Below are positions 63,470 to 64,000 of a DNA stretch of 64,000 nt, in pieces. Position numbers and translations under genes: made by a program. Every line of letters begins with the position of its first letter. Position 1 is the first letter of the stretch. This DNA comes from Gillisia sp. Hel_I_86 (GTDB taxonomy: Bacteria > Bacteroidota > Bacteroidia > Flavobacteriales > Flavobacteriaceae), in assembly GCF_007827275.1 (NCBI RefSeq), contig NZ_VISE01000001.1, positions 620,001 to 684,000 of the forward strand, in the 5' to 3' direction. The notes beneath the pieces were generated by a model. The model did no database searches. It saw only the letters and a program-made list of their open reading frames with translations, and was not told the origin of the DNA.

Positions 63470-63622
63470 ATGAAAAATCGCTTTTTCAAGACTTTGTCCA
63501 AAATCAACAAAAAGATTTTACCGAGTTACTCAAAAAAACAATTGGATCTTCAAAAAGCAAGCAAACTACAATTAGCCATATTCGGGTGGAAACTTTGGGT
63601 GACAAAAAAAGCCTTGGATTAA
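63470..63622 (+). CDS. Small basic protein, often annotated as 'SsrA-binding protein'
   Basis: A 50-residue basic protein starting MKNRFFKTLSKINKKILPSY and ending FGWKLWVTKKALD. Near-identical short proteins in flavobacteria are annotated as SsrA-binding protein, to my recollection, but this one is far shorter than SmpB (about 150 residues) and shares no clear SmpB motif, so I would not use that name. It has 11 lysines. I start at ATG 63470; an upstream start at 63431 falls in the repeat. Confidence 0.7.
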   Translation: MKNRFFKTLSKINKKILPSYSKKQLDLQKASKLQLAIFGWKLWVTKKALD

Positions 63623-63682
63623 ATTAAGAACTTCGGGTAAATTTGTACAGCCGTCCAAGCCGGTTAGATCCTCAATGAGGGA

Positions 63683-64000
63683 TTAATATTTAAGCAAGGA
63701 TTCGACAGCATAAGAATTCAATTTATTTCTACCATTCAAAAATTCCAGTTCTACCAAGAAATTGCATTGCACGATCTCTGCACCCATTTTTTTTACCAAG
63801 TTACAAGCAGTTCTTGCCGTGCCTCCGGTTGCCAAAACATCGTCATGTAAAATAATTCGTTCCCCTTTTTTGATGGCGTCACAATGAATTTCCAAGGTGT
63901 CTTTTCCATATTCCATATCGTATACCTCCGCATAGGTTTCGGCAGGCAATTTTCCAGGCTTTCTTATGGGTACAAAACCTGCATTCAATTTTTCGGCCAA
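63683..64000 (-). CDS. apt: Adenine phosphoribosyltransferase, N-terminus beyond the window
   Basis: The C-terminal 105 residues of an Apt, which converts adenine plus PRPP to AMP. The PRPP-binding motif is IILHDDVLATGGTA, preceded by the flexible-loop KLPAETYAEVYDMEYG pattern. The frame is open to base 64000, so the true start, about 65 codons upstream on the minus strand, is outside. The gene is convergent with the small basic protein gene. Confidence 0.94.
   Translation of the reverse strand: MAEKLNAGFVPIRKPGKLPAETYAEVYDMEYGKDTLEIHCDAIKKGERIILHDDVLATGGTARTACNLVKKMGAEIVQCNFLVELEFLNGRNKLNSYAVESLLKY

Noticed and set aside
63470-63622. SmpB (SsrA-binding protein)
   Set aside because: Only 50 residues, about one third of SmpB, with no shared motif.

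Overview
The window is AT-rich and looks like chromosome from a Flavobacteriaceae member (Bacteroidota). Three things point there. The gene families are flavobacterial: a GlnN-type glutamine synthetase III, a DnaJ with half of the usual zinc sites, small Lacal_2735-like and DUF1328 proteins, curli genes and a fused IcmF mutase. Several genes are preceded by the Bacteroidota -7 element TAnnTTTG rather than a Shine-Dalgarno sequence. Intergenic DNA carries dispersed palindromic repeats of the GTCATTCTGAA...TTCAGAATCTC type. I found no rRNA, tRNA, CRISPR array, insertion sequence or phage. The genus cannot be fixed from the sequence alone.

Layout. 1-8.4 kb: the tail of a MeaB-type GTPase gene, a GT39-like glycosyltransferase, a PAP2 phosphatase, a MATE exporter, a secreted M28 peptidase, a PPK2-type polyphosphate kinase and a GNAT-like protein. 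8.4-18 kb: an NtrC-like response regulator without a DNA-binding domain, a predicted outer-membrane protein, an MscS channel, an ABC-2 exporter pair, dnaJ-grpE, a YceI lipoprotein, a TIGR01777-type SDR and mnmD. 18-23 kb: a cyanophycin cluster with cphA, divergent cphB and a nearby isoaspartyl peptidase. Together these could make and fully degrade a nitrogen-rich Asp/Arg storage polymer. 23-39 kb: mostly housekeeping and transport genes, including ilvE, a MazG-like protein, a DPP III lipoprotein, a fluoride channel, an MFS transporter, a DEAD-box helicase with a methyltransferase, an Lrp regulator, an AGCS symporter and a membrane-anchored HTH regulator. 39-50 kb: the fused mutase icmF, which carries a repeat element inside its reading frame, then katA, a DUF4197 lipoprotein, a BtuF-like protein without signal peptide, pyrF, prfA and purM.

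50.5-56.8 kb holds the most distinctive block, a six-gene curli (functional amyloid) operon on the minus strand. The order is major curlin, internal terminator, minor curlin-like gene, CsgE fusion, CsgF, CsgG, and a beta-propeller lipoprotein closed by a terminator. CsgE carries an N-terminal CsgH-like domain, so an amyloid inhibitor and the secretion cap appear joined in one chain. CsgG carries an extra C-terminal domain that looks like a beta-barrel. The major curlin has about 22 half-repeats, roughly twice the E. coli number. The 690-base upstream region contains an 18-base direct repeat with 20-base period and several inverted repeats.

56.8-64 kb: glutamine synthetase III, a Ca/Na exchanger, a BlaI/M56 (BlaR1-like) sensor pair whose peptidase ends in a TonB-plug-like segment, a YfiT/DinB protein, a 50-residue basic protein and the C-terminal part of apt.

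Coordinates of coding regions include the stop codon. Product calls come from motif and family recognition by eye, with no database search.
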